Assembly: GCA_028277725.1 (NCBI GenBank)
Contig: JANQFX010000040.1
Coordinates: 1-40,810, forward strand
Source of the DNA: Thiohalocapsa sp.
Lineage (GTDB): Bacteria > Pseudomonadota > Gammaproteobacteria > Chromatiales > Chromatiaceae
Direction of reading: 5' to 3'
Length of the DNA stretch: 40,810 nucleotides
Part shown: positions 1-8,201 of the stretch, piece by piece
Position numbering within the stretch: position 1 is the first letter of the stretch
How the letters are laid out: the number at the start of each line of letters is the position of its first letter
Translations under genes and position numbers: made by a program
The notes under the pieces: generated by a model
Told to the model about the DNA's origin: nothing
The model's database searches: none
The model's input: only the letters and a program-made list of their open reading frames with translations

Positions 1-55
1 CCGTCGACAACTCTGTTGACGGGTACTTGCGCTTCTTGCACACAGAGAACTCTAT

Positions 56-376
56 TCAGGAAACGATAGACTCAATTTTAGCCGAAATGCTGGAATGCTC
101 ATGCAGTCCGGCAAAGTCTTTTCTCAGTTTCGCGATAGCCTCTCGCTCGCGATTGGCGAGTTGCTCTGGTGCGTAAACCTGGTAGTAACGCCCAGCTTCT
201 GGTTCGAAGCCGTCGTTATGGCGATCGCCGAAGATGCCGTGCGGCTTGACCTGCCGGAAGTTCGGTCGCGACGCAGACATTATGTCGGTAAAGAGCTGCT
301 CGTACTCCGTTCCAACGGCCCGGAGTATCCGATTCTGCAGGACTAGACGAGCAACGTGCTGGCGGTTTGGGTCCAT
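56..376 (-). CDS. Conserved hypothetical protein, probably truncated
   Basis: The reading frame begins MDPNRQHVARL and contains a segment reading GDRHNDGFEP followed by GRYYQVYAPEQ at residues 50-72. I recognise this block as a conserved N-terminal pattern of a hypothetical family whose members are usually clearly longer than 106 residues. Here the frame ends at a TGA at 56-58. The 55 bases beyond remain open in another frame, which suggests a frameshift or premature stop, but too little sequence is left to decide. The gene points away from the conjugation operon. The D...D...Q-V-Y spacing is loosely nuclease-like; I would not assign a function. Confidence 0.5.
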   Translation of the reverse strand: MDPNRQHVARLVLQNRILRAVGTEYEQLFTDIMSASRPNFRQVKPHGIFGDRHNDGFEPEAGRYYQVYAPEQLANREREAIAKLRKDFAGLHEHSSISAKIESIVS

Positions 377-766
377 CGCGGACGTCTGATCGGAAACCCG
401 TCAGGGGGCATCTACTGTTCTCTCCGGCCATCGATTCCATCGAAAACGGGTCGAAACCCACGTTCTCCTGGCCTGAGCGCCACGCAGGATTCTATCAGGA
501 ACACGTCAAAGTCCCGATGAGGTCACTCGCTTTAGGGGCTCGACAACATCATGCCGTGTCTTGGGGCAAAGAACACGGCGGCAAACATCCGGCGAAATCG
601 AGCCGTCCGGCCGGATGGGCTAGTTCACAACTTGGATAGCCATGCCTGTGCCGTGAAAAACTCCGCACTGATTTGAAAGGGTTTCCCATGTAACGCCATC
701 CGCTACGAAGGCAGCATGGTCCCGCGGAGGCGCGCGACGCGTCTCGCGATGTAAGACGGGGGCATC
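377..766. other. Intergenic region upstream of the conjugation operon
   Basis: No convincing gene is seen in these 390 bases. The open frames on both strands have low-complexity or arginine/serine-rich translations typical of shadow frames. The region separates the minus-strand gene ending at 56 from the plus-strand pilL-like gene, so it should hold the promoter of the transfer operon. I could not pick a convincing -35/-10 pair. Confidence 0.4.
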
Positions 767-1246
767 ATGCAGCGACAATCGTCTCGGGTGCGGACGGGGC
801 AAACGGGGCCAGCGCTCTGTCTTGCCGCTGTCGGCTTACTTAGCTCAGGCGCTACGCTGGCCACGGATGTCCAGGTGGGTCGTTACGCAAGCCTGATCGC
901 CGTACCAACCGAGGCGCAGACGAACCTGCTCTCGAAGATGGCCACCGTGAAGTTTCCTTCGCGGGTGAAAACCGTCGGGGGAGCGGTTCAGCATCTGCTG
1001 CGCGGCAGCGGCTACCGACTAGCCGGAACGTCTGCAGCTGACCCAGCCCGTTTCGATCTGCTTAATTTTCCTCTGCCGTCCGCTCACCGAAGCCTTGGTC
1101 CCATGCCTCTCCAAGACGCGCTTGAGACCCTCGGAGGTCCCGCCTTCCGCCTCGTAGAGGATCCGCTTCATCGGTTGGTCTCCTTCGAGCGTTGCGGCCC
1201 GCGCAAACCACTCTCCTCAACTGATCGCATCTCACATCGGAGGTAA
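767..1246 (+). CDS. PilL N-terminal domain protein (TIGR03748-type)
   Basis: A 159-residue exported protein with a hydrophobic N-terminal segment (residues about 15-33, ending near SSGATLATD). The core pattern reads VGRYASL, then VKFPSRVKTVGGAVQHLLRG, GYRLAG, LPSAHRSLGPMPLQDAL and LEDPLHRLVSFE-like text (here VEDPLHRLVSFE). This is the conserved pattern of the PilL N-terminal family in PFGI-1-class ICEs, which resembles the secretin-associated STN-like fold of conjugative pilus assembly proteins. It is the first gene of the transfer block here. Its exact role is unknown; a periplasmic function in pilus or mating-channel assembly is likely. Confidence 0.8.
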   Translation: MQRQSSRVRTGQTGPALCLAAVGLLSSGATLATDVQVGRYASLIAVPTEAQTNLLSKMATVKFPSRVKTVGGAVQHLLRGSGYRLAGTSAADPARFDLLNFPLPSAHRSLGPMPLQDALETLGGPAFRLVEDPLHRLVSFERCGPRKPLSSTDRISHRR

Positions 1247-1251
1247 CACCC

Positions 1252-1518
1252 ATGGAGGTTGTCATTGGCGTCATTCTGCTGGTCGGCGCGTTCGCGCTCG
1301 GCCACCACCACGCTGCGGACGAGGAGGCCGCGCAGACGCGAGCCCGGCCGGAAAGCGAGCAAGCGGTCGTGGTCGCCGACGATGGTTTGATACCGCAAAG
1401 GTGTCGCTATCGTACTTCCGGACCGGTCCAGCGGGACTTGACGGTCCCGTACAGCCAACAACGGCTGGCTACAAAGACTGCCTCCGGATCGACGCGGGTC
1501 GCTTACCGCGGTGATTAG
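1252..1518 (+). CDS. Small membrane-anchored protein of unknown function
   Basis: An 88-residue frame with a good ribosome-binding site (GGAGG eight bases before the ATG) directly after the pilL-like gene. Residues 3-17 form one hydrophobic segment, followed by a His-rich junction (GHHHAADEE) and a polar tail. Its stop overlaps the GTG start of the next gene by eight bases, which supports translation. I do not recognise the family. It could be an element-specific accessory membrane protein, or the N-terminal part of a gene that was once longer. Confidence 0.55.
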   Translation: MEVVIGVILLVGAFALGHHHAADEEAAQTRARPESEQAVVVADDGLIPQRCRYRTSGPVQRDLTVPYSQQRLATKTASGSTRVAYRGD

Positions 1519-2290
1519 CGCGCTCTTTCTTCCCCTCGTCGTGGTATTGGCAGCGGCGGAGGCACCCCCGGTGTTTGCGGCTGAGACACCCTCGCAGGGG
1601 ATCCAAACCTCGCGAACCGAGACCGTCCGTACTGACCAAACCAACCACTCCCCTAGCGACATTGCCCGCGCACAGTCCTGGGGCCTTTCGGAGACCGAGT
1701 GGCGCCGCTACCAATCTCTGATGCAAGGCATCCGCGGCAGCGTGAGCCCCGAGACCATCTCGCCGTTGGAGGTGTTAGGTATCCATGCTCGCGACGTGGC
1801 AGAGCGCCGAAGATATGCGGAGCTTTGGGCGCAGGCGATGTGGGAGGACGCCGAGCGGATCCTCGCCTTTCAGCGCGCCTACGTCGAGGCCGGTCGCAGG
1901 CTGTATCCGGGTGTGCCCCTGATCGACCCGAGCCGGCTGCCGGAGAAAGAAGAGCAGACAACCGGGTTGGAGCCACAGGATCGCGTGCTCTTTTTCACCC
2001 GACCGGATTGCGATCCCTGTGACGTATTGCTCGTACGGCTGCTCGGGCGTATCGAGCGCATCGCCGGCATCGACATCTACCTTGCCGGGATCGATCCGGG
2101 CGACGACCAAGCTGTTCGCGACTGGGCGGCGCAACACGGGATCGAGCCGGAGTGGGTGCACACGCGCAAGATCACCCTCAACTTCGAGGCCGGAGCGCTG
2201 GCCAGACTCACCGACGGGCAAGGAGCGATCCCAATCCTGATGCGCCGGCGCGGGGATGACCTCGCCGTGCTCTCTCCTGCGGGGCTATGA
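1511..2290 (+). CDS. Integrating conjugative element protein, TIGR03759 family (PFL_4693-like)
   Basis: A 259-residue secreted protein. The GTG start at 1511 gives a signal peptide (hydrophobic residues 2-19, ending near VFAAE). The body carries the family pattern ARAQSWGLSETEWRRYQSLM and later EVLGIHARDVAERRRYAELW. The C-terminal half contains a thioredoxin-like stretch, RVLFFTRPDCDPCDVLLVRL, with a CxxC-type CDPC motif near residue 166. This family is found only in transfer regions of PFGI-1-type ICEs; a periplasmic redox or folding role for secretion components is a reasonable guess. It overlaps both neighbours, consistent with one transcript. Confidence 0.85.
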   Translation: MISALFLPLVVVLAAAEAPPVFAAETPSQGIQTSRTETVRTDQTNHSPSDIARAQSWGLSETEWRRYQSLMQGIRGSVSPETISPLEVLGIHARDVAERRRYAELWAQAMWEDAERILAFQRAYVEAGRRLYPGVPLIDPSRLPEKEEQTTGLEPQDRVLFFTRPDCDPCDVLLVRLLGRIERIAGIDIYLAGIDPGDDQAVRDWAAQHGIEPEWVHTRKITLNFEAGALARLTDGQGAIPILMRRRGDDLAVLSPAGL

Positions 2291-2841
2291 ACCTGTCGCC
2301 CCTCGTCTTCTCTGGCATTGCTGCGACCCTGCTGGCAGGCATATTGTCGGCGCCCGCGTGCCTGGCCGGCGAGTCAGTCCCCTCCGGGTACGCCTCCGCG
2401 GCCCGGGCCCATGGCATCCCGGCCGACATTTTCTATGCCGTCGCGCTGACCGAAAGCGGCAAGGTCGTTGACCGCTACCGCACCCGTCGCCCCTGGCCCT
2501 GGACGCTCAACGTCGGCGGCAAGGGCTACTTCTACGCCTCCCGCGAGGACGCCCACCGGGCGCTGCGGCGCTTTCTCGCCCAGGGCAAGCGCTCCATCGA
2601 CATCGGCCTGATGCAGGTGAACTGGCGCTGGCACCGCGACAAGCTCGGCGATCCCTGGCAGGCCCTCGATCCCGATCACAACCTGCAGGTGGGTGCGCGC
2701 ATTCTCGCAAGCTGCTACCGGGAGCGTCGCGACCGCTGGGACGCTGTGGGTTGCTATCACGCCCCGAACAACCGGAAGTTCGCGCGCCGCTATCGCCGAA
2801 ACGTCGCCGCCCATTGGCGGCGGATTACGCGGCGGGGTTAG
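2287..2841 (+). CDS. Lytic transglycosylase of the conjugation system
   Basis: A 184-residue exported protein with a signal peptide (residues 1-28, cleavage near CLAGES). It has the SLT-type transglycosylase motif IPADIFYAVALTESGK near residues 42-57, where the Glu of TESG is the expected catalytic acid, and the SIDIGLMQVNW block near residue 100. These enzymes cut the glycan strands of peptidoglycan to open a path for the mating channel. The ATG overlaps the stop of the previous gene by four bases. The length fits the small transglycosylases that occupy this position in PFGI-1-type transfer operons. Confidence 0.88.
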   Translation: MNLSPLVFSGIAATLLAGILSAPACLAGESVPSGYASAARAHGIPADIFYAVALTESGKVVDRYRTRRPWPWTLNVGGKGYFYASREDAHRALRRFLAQGKRSIDIGLMQVNWRWHRDKLGDPWQALDPDHNLQVGARILASCYRERRDRWDAVGCYHAPNNRKFARRYRRNVAAHWRRITRRG

Positions 2842-2844
2842 GGG

Positions 2845-3375
2845 ATGAAGAGTCCCCGTGCCTTACGAGTGCCGGTCTTGTGTTTCCTCGGGCTCTTACT
2901 CGTCCCGACGCTGGTCGCCGCCGAGCCGACCGTTATCTACGACAGCGGTAGCACGCGACCTTTAGCCCCGTTGCTGGAGGTCCCCGGCGCCAATGAGCCA
3001 CAGGGTCCGAGCGCAGATACTTCTCGCCCGGATCTCGGTGCTGCGAATGTCGAGCGACTGCTGCCGATCCGCTCTCCCGGGCTGACGCCGGGCCAAGTCG
3101 AGCCACGACCCTTCGACCAACGGTTCGCCCGTCCGTTCTTCCTCGTCGGCGCCGATCCCCTATCGCGGGAATGGCTCGTAACGAATCGTGACGAGCTGCT
3201 TCGTATGGGAGCCGTCGGCATGCTGGTCCACGCCGAGACGATCGACGATCTTCGGGGCTTGGCTGAACTGGCGAACGGACTCCCGATCCTGCCGGCGCCG
3301 GGCACCGACATCGCTGCGGCCCTTGGGCTTTCCCACTACCCGGTCCTGATCTCTCGCGAAGGCATCGCCCAGTGA
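2845..3375 (+). CDS. Integrating conjugative element protein, TIGR03765 family (PFL_4695-like)
   Basis: A 176-residue exported protein with a signal peptide (residues 1-26, cleavage near LVAAEP). The conserved C-terminal block reads FFLVGADPLSREWL, then LLRMGAVGMLVHAET and GLSHYPVLISREGI. This is the hallmark of the TIGR03765 family. It lies immediately before traD in PFGI-1-type elements, as it does here, and the traD GTG start overlaps its stop. Function is unknown; it is probably a periplasmic accessory of the coupling protein or channel. Confidence 0.87.
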   Translation: MKSPRALRVPVLCFLGLLLVPTLVAAEPTVIYDSGSTRPLAPLLEVPGANEPQGPSADTSRPDLGAANVERLLPIRSPGLTPGQVEPRPFDQRFARPFFLVGADPLSREWLVTNRDELLRMGAVGMLVHAETIDDLRGLAELANGLPILPAPGTDIAAALGLSHYPVLISREGIAQ

Positions 3376-5492
3376 ACCGCCACCCCGTCGAGGCGCTGTT
3401 GCGTCCGCCGGTCGAGCTTTGGTCCACGCTGGTGGCACTAGCCACTGCCTTGATCGCCGTCCTGGCCCCCTGGTCCCTGATGATGCCGCCCGGCGTGGCC
3501 TATGCGGCGGCTGCCGTTCTGGCGCTGCTTGGCCTGATCCGCGGTCGCCAAGCCCTGAGAGCTCTACGCTACCAGCGCAACATGCGCCGGCTTCCGACCT
3601 ACCGTCTGCGTGCCGACCGTATCCCGCTCAGTCGGCGCAAGCTGTTCCTGGGCCGGGGATTCCGCTGGACCCAGAAGCACACCCAGCGCCTGCGCGACAC
3701 CATCCGCCCGGAGGTGCAACGCTATGTGCAGCCGGGAACCGCCTACCAGTGGGCGCGGCGCAAGGAGGTCGAGTGGGAGGCGGCTCCCGGGCTCAATGCA
3801 ATTGCACACCTGATGAGGACGCGAGCTTGGTGGAATCCCCTGCAGCCCCTGCCCGCTGTCGGCGGCAAGCCCGCCCTGCACGCCGTGGAGCCCGAGGAGC
3901 AGGACGTGTGGATGGACATCGGCGAGCGGGTGGGCCATACCCTGGTGCTGGGCACCACCCGGGTCGGCAAGACCCGCCTGGCGGAGCTGCTGATCACCCA
4001 GGACATCCGCCGCGGGGACGTGGTGATCGTTTTCGATCCCAAGGGCGATGCGGACCTGCTGCGTCGGGTCTATGCCGAGGCCAAGCGGGCGGGGAGAGGC
4101 AGAGACTTCTACCTCTTCCATTTGGGCTACCCGCAGGTCTCGGCCCGCTACAACGCCATCGGCAGCTTCTCGCGTATCACCGAGGTGGCGACGCGGATCG
4201 CCAATCAGCTCCCCAGCGAGGGCAACTCGGCAGCCTTCAAGGAGTTCGCCTGGCGCTTCGTTAACATCATCGCCCGGGCCCTGGTGGCCCTAGGACGCAG
4301 GCCCGATTACCAGCAGGTCCGCCGCTATATCAACGACATCGAGCCCCTGTTCGTCGAGTATGCCCGCGAGCACCTGTGCCGCAATGGCGCCGAGAACTGG
4401 CAGACGGCCGTCGCAGAGATCTCCGAGAACACCAAGGAGCGGAATCTACCGGCGGCCTTGCGCGGGCGCCATCCCGAGGCTATTGCCCTCATGCGCTACC
4501 TGCAGGAGCAGGACCTCTACGACCCGGTCCTCGACGGTCTGGTCTCGGCCTTCAAGTACGACAAGACCTACTTCGACAAGATCGTCAGCTCGGTGGGCCC
4601 CCTGATGGAAAAGCTCACCACCGGGAAGATCGCCGAGCTGATCTCCCCGGATTACCTGAACGAAGAGAACAACCGCCCCATCTTCGAGTGGCTGGAGGTC
4701 ATCCGCCGCAAAGGCATCGTCTACGTGGGCCTGGACGCCCTGACCGACACCACAGTGGCCAGTGCCGTGGGAAACTCCATGTTCGCCGACCTGGTCTCGG
4801 TGGCCGGGCACATCTACAAGCACGGCATCACCGATCCGGAAGCAGGAACAGACCGGACCGACGGCACCCTGCCCACCGTCTCCATGCACGCCGACGAGTT
4901 CAACGAGCTGATCGGCGACGAGTTCGTGCCCCTGCTGAACAAGGCCGGCGGCGCTGGCTTTCAGGTCACGGCCTACACCCAGACCTGGTCCGACGTGGAG
5001 GCGCGCATCGGCAACCGGGCCAAGGCCGGACAGGTGGCCGGCAACTTCAACACGATGATCATGCTGCGGGTCAAGGAGCTGGCCACCGCGGAGATGCTCA
5101 CCGACCAGCTCCCCAAGGTGGAGGTCTTCACCCTGATGAGCGTCTCAGGGGTGGATGATTCCTCGGACCCCACCTCCGGGATCGATTTCAAGTCCCGCAA
5201 CGAGGACCGCATCAGCGTCTCGGAGGTGCCTATGCTCACCCCGGCGGAGCTGGTGGCGCTGCCCAAGGGTCAGGCTTTTGCCCTCTTGGAGGGTGGACAG
5301 CTGTGGAAGCTGCGCATGCCGCTTCCGGATGCAAGCCAAGATCCGGTGATGCCCGAGAGTCTCACCGCCATCGCCAACGAGATGGAGCGCACCTATATCA
5401 CCAACGACCATTGGTACCGGGTGCCCGAGACCTGGTGGCACGGGGTCGCAGACATCGGTGTTCCCCTGAACGCAGAGTCTGGCGATGGCTGA
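3372..5492 (+). CDS. traD: Conjugative coupling factor TraD (SXT/TOL-type, TIGR03743)
   Basis: A 706-residue type IV coupling ATPase that links the relaxosome to the secretion channel and drives DNA transfer. Two hydrophobic segments lie near residues 17-60. The Walker A motif is LGTTRVGKTRLAE at about residues 192-204, and the Walker B-like motif is DVVIVFDPKGDAD at about 216-228. A second conserved ATPase segment (SMHADEFNELIGDEF) lies near residue 505, and FQVTAYTQTW follows. The start is a GTG that overlaps the preceding stop. Length and motifs are normal for the family, so the protein looks intact. Confidence 0.93.
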   Translation: MNRHPVEALLRPPVELWSTLVALATALIAVLAPWSLMMPPGVAYAAAAVLALLGLIRGRQALRALRYQRNMRRLPTYRLRADRIPLSRRKLFLGRGFRWTQKHTQRLRDTIRPEVQRYVQPGTAYQWARRKEVEWEAAPGLNAIAHLMRTRAWWNPLQPLPAVGGKPALHAVEPEEQDVWMDIGERVGHTLVLGTTRVGKTRLAELLITQDIRRGDVVIVFDPKGDADLLRRVYAEAKRAGRGRDFYLFHLGYPQVSARYNAIGSFSRITEVATRIANQLPSEGNSAAFKEFAWRFVNIIARALVALGRRPDYQQVRRYINDIEPLFVEYAREHLCRNGAENWQTAVAEISENTKERNLPAALRGRHPEAIALMRYLQEQDLYDPVLDGLVSAFKYDKTYFDKIVSSVGPLMEKLTTGKIAELISPDYLNEENNRPIFEWLEVIRRKGIVYVGLDALTDTTVASAVGNSMFADLVSVAGHIYKHGITDPEAGTDRTDGTLPTVSMHADEFNELIGDEFVPLLNKAGGAGFQVTAYTQTWSDVEARIGNRAKAGQVAGNFNTMIMLRVKELATAEMLTDQLPKVEVFTLMSVSGVDDSSDPTSGIDFKSRNEDRISVSEVPMLTPAELVALPKGQAFALLEGGQLWKLRMPLPDASQDPVMPESLTAIANEMERTYITNDHWYRVPETWWHGVADIGVPLNAESGDG

Positions 5493-6219
5493 GGCGGTAG
5501 CCGACCCGCGGCGCGGGGATGTCCGCCAAGGGCTGATTTCCAAGGGCTTGAGCACACTAGCGCAGGCCATCCAATGGCTGCTGTTTTCCCTGATCTTTTC
5601 GGTCATCATCGAGTGGGTGGGGATGGTGATCTGGTGGCCGGAGGAGGGGCTCGATCACAGCCGCAAAATGCTGGCGGCGGAGCTCAGCTACCTCGATGCG
5701 GACTTTAGCCGCAGCGTGGTGACCTCGGACCCGGCCCGCTTCGCGCAGACCGTGGCGGACAAGACCTACTACGCCTTGTTCGAATTCACGCGGGTCGTGG
5801 ATCTACTCGAATGGATCTCCCGCCCGCCGGCAGCGGGCGAGAACGGGCTTCGGCCCAAGCTGCACAGCCTTTATCGTCCAATCGCGGACTTCGTAATCGC
5901 AGCGATGCAGGTAACCCAGGTGTTTTCGGTGCGGCTGGCAATCCTGACCCTGGCCACACCCGTCTTCCTGCTCTTCACCCTGGTGGCCCTGGTAGATGGC
6001 TTCGTGCAGCGGGACTTGCGCCGCTGGGGCGGTGGCCGCGAGAGCTCGTTCGTCTATCATTGGGCCAAGCGCTCGGCGCTGCCGCTCCTGGTCCTGAGCT
6101 GGGTGGTCTACCTGGCGCTGCCCTTCAGTCTGCACCCCACTTTTGTCATCCTGTCCTTCGCCACTCTCTTCGCCTTGAGCGTGGCGGTTACGGCGAGCAG
6201 CTTCAAGAAGTACCTGTAG
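5485..6219 (+). CDS. ICE membrane protein, TIGR03747 family (PFL_4697-like)
   Basis: A 244-residue inner-membrane protein that overlaps the end of traD by eight bases. Hydrophobic segments lie at about residues 29-50, 145-172 and 196-240. The family-typical stretch VDGFVQRDLRRWGGGRESSFVYHWAK, near residues 173-198, is seen in two pieces around GGGRESSF. This family always follows traD in PFGI-1-type transfer operons and probably acts with the coupling protein at the membrane. After this gene the operon is broken by a cassette of accessory genes. Confidence 0.87.
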   Translation: MAEAVADPRRGDVRQGLISKGLSTLAQAIQWLLFSLIFSVIIEWVGMVIWWPEEGLDHSRKMLAAELSYLDADFSRSVVTSDPARFAQTVADKTYYALFEFTRVVDLLEWISRPPAAGENGLRPKLHSLYRPIADFVIAAMQVTQVFSVRLAILTLATPVFLLFTLVALVDGFVQRDLRRWGGGRESSFVYHWAKRSALPLLVLSWVVYLALPFSLHPTFVILSFATLFALSVAVTASSFKKYL

Positions 6220-6323
6220 CAAACCTTGCCGCCCACTGATCGGACGAGACCGGGAGCCGCCTGAACACCGAGATACAGTTGAATTACGTTCTCATCACTC
6301 GGAGGAACAGCCCGAAGTGCTCG

Positions 6324-6707
6324 TTACTTCATAAGCCGATAGAAAAGATAGGGCGCGACTGCAACCCAAACGAGCACCAACAGCCAGATGCGCCCGGCAA
6401 GGAGGTTGTAGTCGTGGAGCAAACGCCGCCATGAATGGCCGGCAACGTAATGGCCGAAGAGAAACTCGAAGGCGATGGTCATGGCGAGCCACAGCACACC
6501 GATGGCAATCGCCTGTCCTGTAGAGGTCGGTCGCCAGAAGCGCACCAGGAGCCAGATGTAGACACCGAACAGGATGATACCGGAGAGGGTGGAGATCTGG
6601 TGGGCAGCCAGCTCACTCAGATGCTTTCCATACCAGGACTGCCGCAACACGCCGTTGGCGATGGCGATCCCAACCATCGGAATCCAGGCAAGGATGTACT
6701 TCAGCAT
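6324..6707 (-). CDS. Small four-helix membrane protein
   Basis: A 127-residue protein made almost entirely of four hydrophobic segments, at about residues 2-18, 38-57, 66-86 and 105-123. Polar turns contain HLSELAAHQISTLSG and LLHDYNLLAGRIW. I have seen similar small membrane proteins in many proteobacteria but know no function for them. It is on the minus strand, opposite to the transfer genes, and stands with the toxin-antitoxin pair in a cassette between two conserved T4SS genes. It is accessory cargo and not part of the conjugation machine. Confidence 0.7.
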   Translation of the reverse strand: MLKYILAWIPMVGIAIANGVLRQSWYGKHLSELAAHQISTLSGIILFGVYIWLLVRFWRPTSTGQAIAIGVLWLAMTIAFEFLFGHYVAGHSWRRLLHDYNLLAGRIWLLVLVWVAVAPYLFYRLMK

Positions 6708-6796
6708 TGCGATCGATTACTTGCACTCGTGACAAAATGAGACCAACAGGATACCTGGACACAAAACCGACGTGCCGTACTGTTGTACGCATAAAC

Positions 6797-6805
6797 GTAT
6801 ATACT
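6797..6805 (+). promoter_or_regulatory. Candidate promoter/operator of the toxin-antitoxin pair
   Basis: An A+T-rich patch 30-40 bases before the antitoxin ATG contains GTATATAC (6797-6804), a perfect eight-base palindrome. It overlaps TATACT (6800-6805), a good -10 candidate. No strong -35 is visible. Ribbon-helix-helix antitoxins usually repress their own promoter by binding such palindromes, so this is a reasonable autoregulatory site. Confidence 0.4.
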
Positions 6806-6836
6806 CAAGACTTCGCAGATCCTCGAGCCGAAATCC

Positions 6837-7064
6837 ATGAGCAATGTCCGTTGGTCCATCGTCGTACCGGAAGAAACCGATCGTGCGCTACGCTCCTATC
6901 TGGGGCGTCGCGGGACGAAGAAGGGCGACATCTCCCGCTTTGTCGAGGAGGCGGTTCAAGCACGCCTGTTCGAGCTGACGGTCGAGGATGTCAAGAAGGG
7001 CAATCGCGGCATCCCTCAGGAAGACATCCTGGCGGCCATCGACGAGGCAGTAGCGGCTGACTAG
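6837..7064 (+). CDS. Ribbon-helix-helix antitoxin
   Basis: A 75-residue protein beginning MSNVRWSIVVPEETDRALRS, a beta strand followed by helices as in CopG/MetJ-type DNA-binding antitoxins. The segment DISRFVEEAVQARLFE is the typical second helix. The C-terminal tail, rich in Asp and Glu, would wrap and neutralise the toxin. It ends five bases before the ATG of the PIN-domain gene, the usual antitoxin-toxin order. It should bind the palindrome in its own promoter. Confidence 0.82.
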   Translation: MSNVRWSIVVPEETDRALRSYLGRRGTKKGDISRFVEEAVQARLFELTVEDVKKGNRGIPQEDILAAIDEAVAAD

Positions 7065-7069
7065 CGCCG

Positions 7070-7495
7070 ATGCGGGTCGTCCTCGATACGGGAATTCTAA
7101 TCGCCGCACTCATCACGTCCGGAACGCCTCCGGACGCCATCTATCGGGCCTGGCGCAAGAAGCGCTTCGAGCTGATCACCTCGGAATGGCAGCTGGGCGA
7201 GTTCCGCCGCGTCTCGCGCTACCCGAAGTTGAGAACTTACCTGAAGTCGGCGGACGCAGGTAATCTTGTAAACGGCCTACGACGCGAGGCCACAGTGCTT
7301 GCTCAGCTGCCGACGGTCGACCTCTCACCCGACCCGAACGACAACCCGGTGCTCGCCATGGCACTCGCGGCACGGGCCGATGTCCTCGTGACAGGGGACC
7401 GGCGCGATTTGCTGGCTTTGGGTACGACCGGCTCGACTCGGATCCTGTCCGCCCGTCAGTTCGTCGACGAGCTGAAGATCTCCACCGACGGCTGA
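7070..7495 (+). CDS. PIN-domain toxin (COG1569-type ribonuclease)
   Basis: A 141-residue PIN-fold protein. It begins MRVVLDTGILIAALI, with the first catalytic Asp at residue 6. It also has SEWQLGEFRRVSRYPKL (acidic residues near 45) and LSPDPNDNPVLAMALAA (near residues 84-100), ending with ADVLVTGDRRDLL (Asp near 113). These match the metal-binding acids of VapC-like endoribonucleases, specifically the family annotated as putative toxin component, PIN family. With the ribbon-helix-helix gene it forms a type II toxin-antitoxin module that would stabilise the mobile element. Confidence 0.88.
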   Translation: MRVVLDTGILIAALITSGTPPDAIYRAWRKKRFELITSEWQLGEFRRVSRYPKLRTYLKSADAGNLVNGLRREATVLAQLPTVDLSPDPNDNPVLAMALAARADVLVTGDRRDLLALGTTGSTRILSARQFVDELKISTDG

Positions 7496-7595
7496 TCGCC
7501 CTTCTTTCCGCGGGCTACTGGCGTTACTCCATCCCGGAAACTCCCCACCGACTCGAAAGCATTTTCCGTAGTACAGGCCAGTCCGGTACCCCACC

Positions 7596-7931
7596 ATGCG
7601 CGCCATGCGCAACACCGGACCCAATGCCCTGCGGCACGTCTCGATCATCCTTGCCGGGATCTTCGTTGCCATCGTCCCGCTGCACATCGCCCACGCCGAC
7701 GCGGCCGGCGAGCGCGAGCAGCTCGCCCGCGTGATCCATGAGCTGCAGGCCCTCGAGCCCCTACTGCGGGCGGCTCAGTCCCAGGCCAACCCGGATGCCC
7801 GTGTGCGCTTCCGCTATGACTGGCTGCGCCAGGACCTGCACCGGATGCGTCTGGGCATCCAGGAGCACATCAACGCCCCGCGGACACAGCCGCGCAGCTT
7901 CCCGCCGTTGCGCGGGGACTACCGCCGGTGA
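7596..7931 (+). CDS. ICE protein of the RAQPRD family (TIGR01690)
   Basis: A 111-residue exported protein with a signal peptide (residues about 10-33, ending at AHADAAG). The mature part is a short helical domain, EREQLARVIHELQALEPLLRAAQ, seen around residues 36-58, ending in an Arg/Pro-rich tail. This is the RAQPRD family found upstream of the pilin-like gene in PFGI-1-type ICEs. An internal ATG nine bases downstream is an equally possible start. The role is unknown, presumably periplasmic. Confidence 0.83.
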   Translation: MRAMRNTGPNALRHVSIILAGIFVAIVPLHIAHADAAGEREQLARVIHELQALEPLLRAAQSQANPDARVRFRYDWLRQDLHRMRLGIQEHINAPRTQPRSFPPLRGDYRR

Positions 7932-7940
7932 TGTGCGTCG

Positions 7941-8171
7941 GTGAACGCCGCCCAGAGTGCCGCCTTCCAAGCCGGGTCCGGCATCCCGCCGGGAACCCTG
8001 CTCAACGCCATCGCCGCCGTGGTGCTGACGTTGGTTTTCGTCTGGGTCATCTGGGTGAGCCTCGGAACCCTGCGAGCCTGGCAAGACGGGCAGGTCGGCG
8101 TCTTCGACCTGGTCTGGGGGGCGCTGCGCGCCAGCATCGTGCTGCTGGTGCTCGGATTCTATCTGCGGTGA
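7941..8171 (+). CDS. ICE membrane protein, TIGR03758 family (PFL_4701-like)
   Basis: A 76-residue protein with a GTG start ten bases after the RAQPRD stop. Two hydrophobic segments at about residues 23-43 and 57-75 flank the conserved turn TLRAWQDGQVGVFDLVW. This small bitopic family sits between RAQPRD and the pilin-like gene in this class of transfer operon. It may be a TraL/VirB3-like or pilin-like membrane component, but that is inference. Confidence 0.83.
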   Translation: MNAAQSAAFQAGSGIPPGTLLNAIAAVVLTLVFVWVIWVSLGTLRAWQDGQVGVFDLVWGALRASIVLLVLGFYLR

Positions 8172-8201
8172 GGTCCTCGGACCTCTCTGCGTAATCGACA
8201 C

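Noticed and set aside
367..639. A 90-codon plus-strand frame before the transfer operon
   Set aside because: No ribosome-binding site, no similarity I recognise and unusual composition; treated as intergenic.
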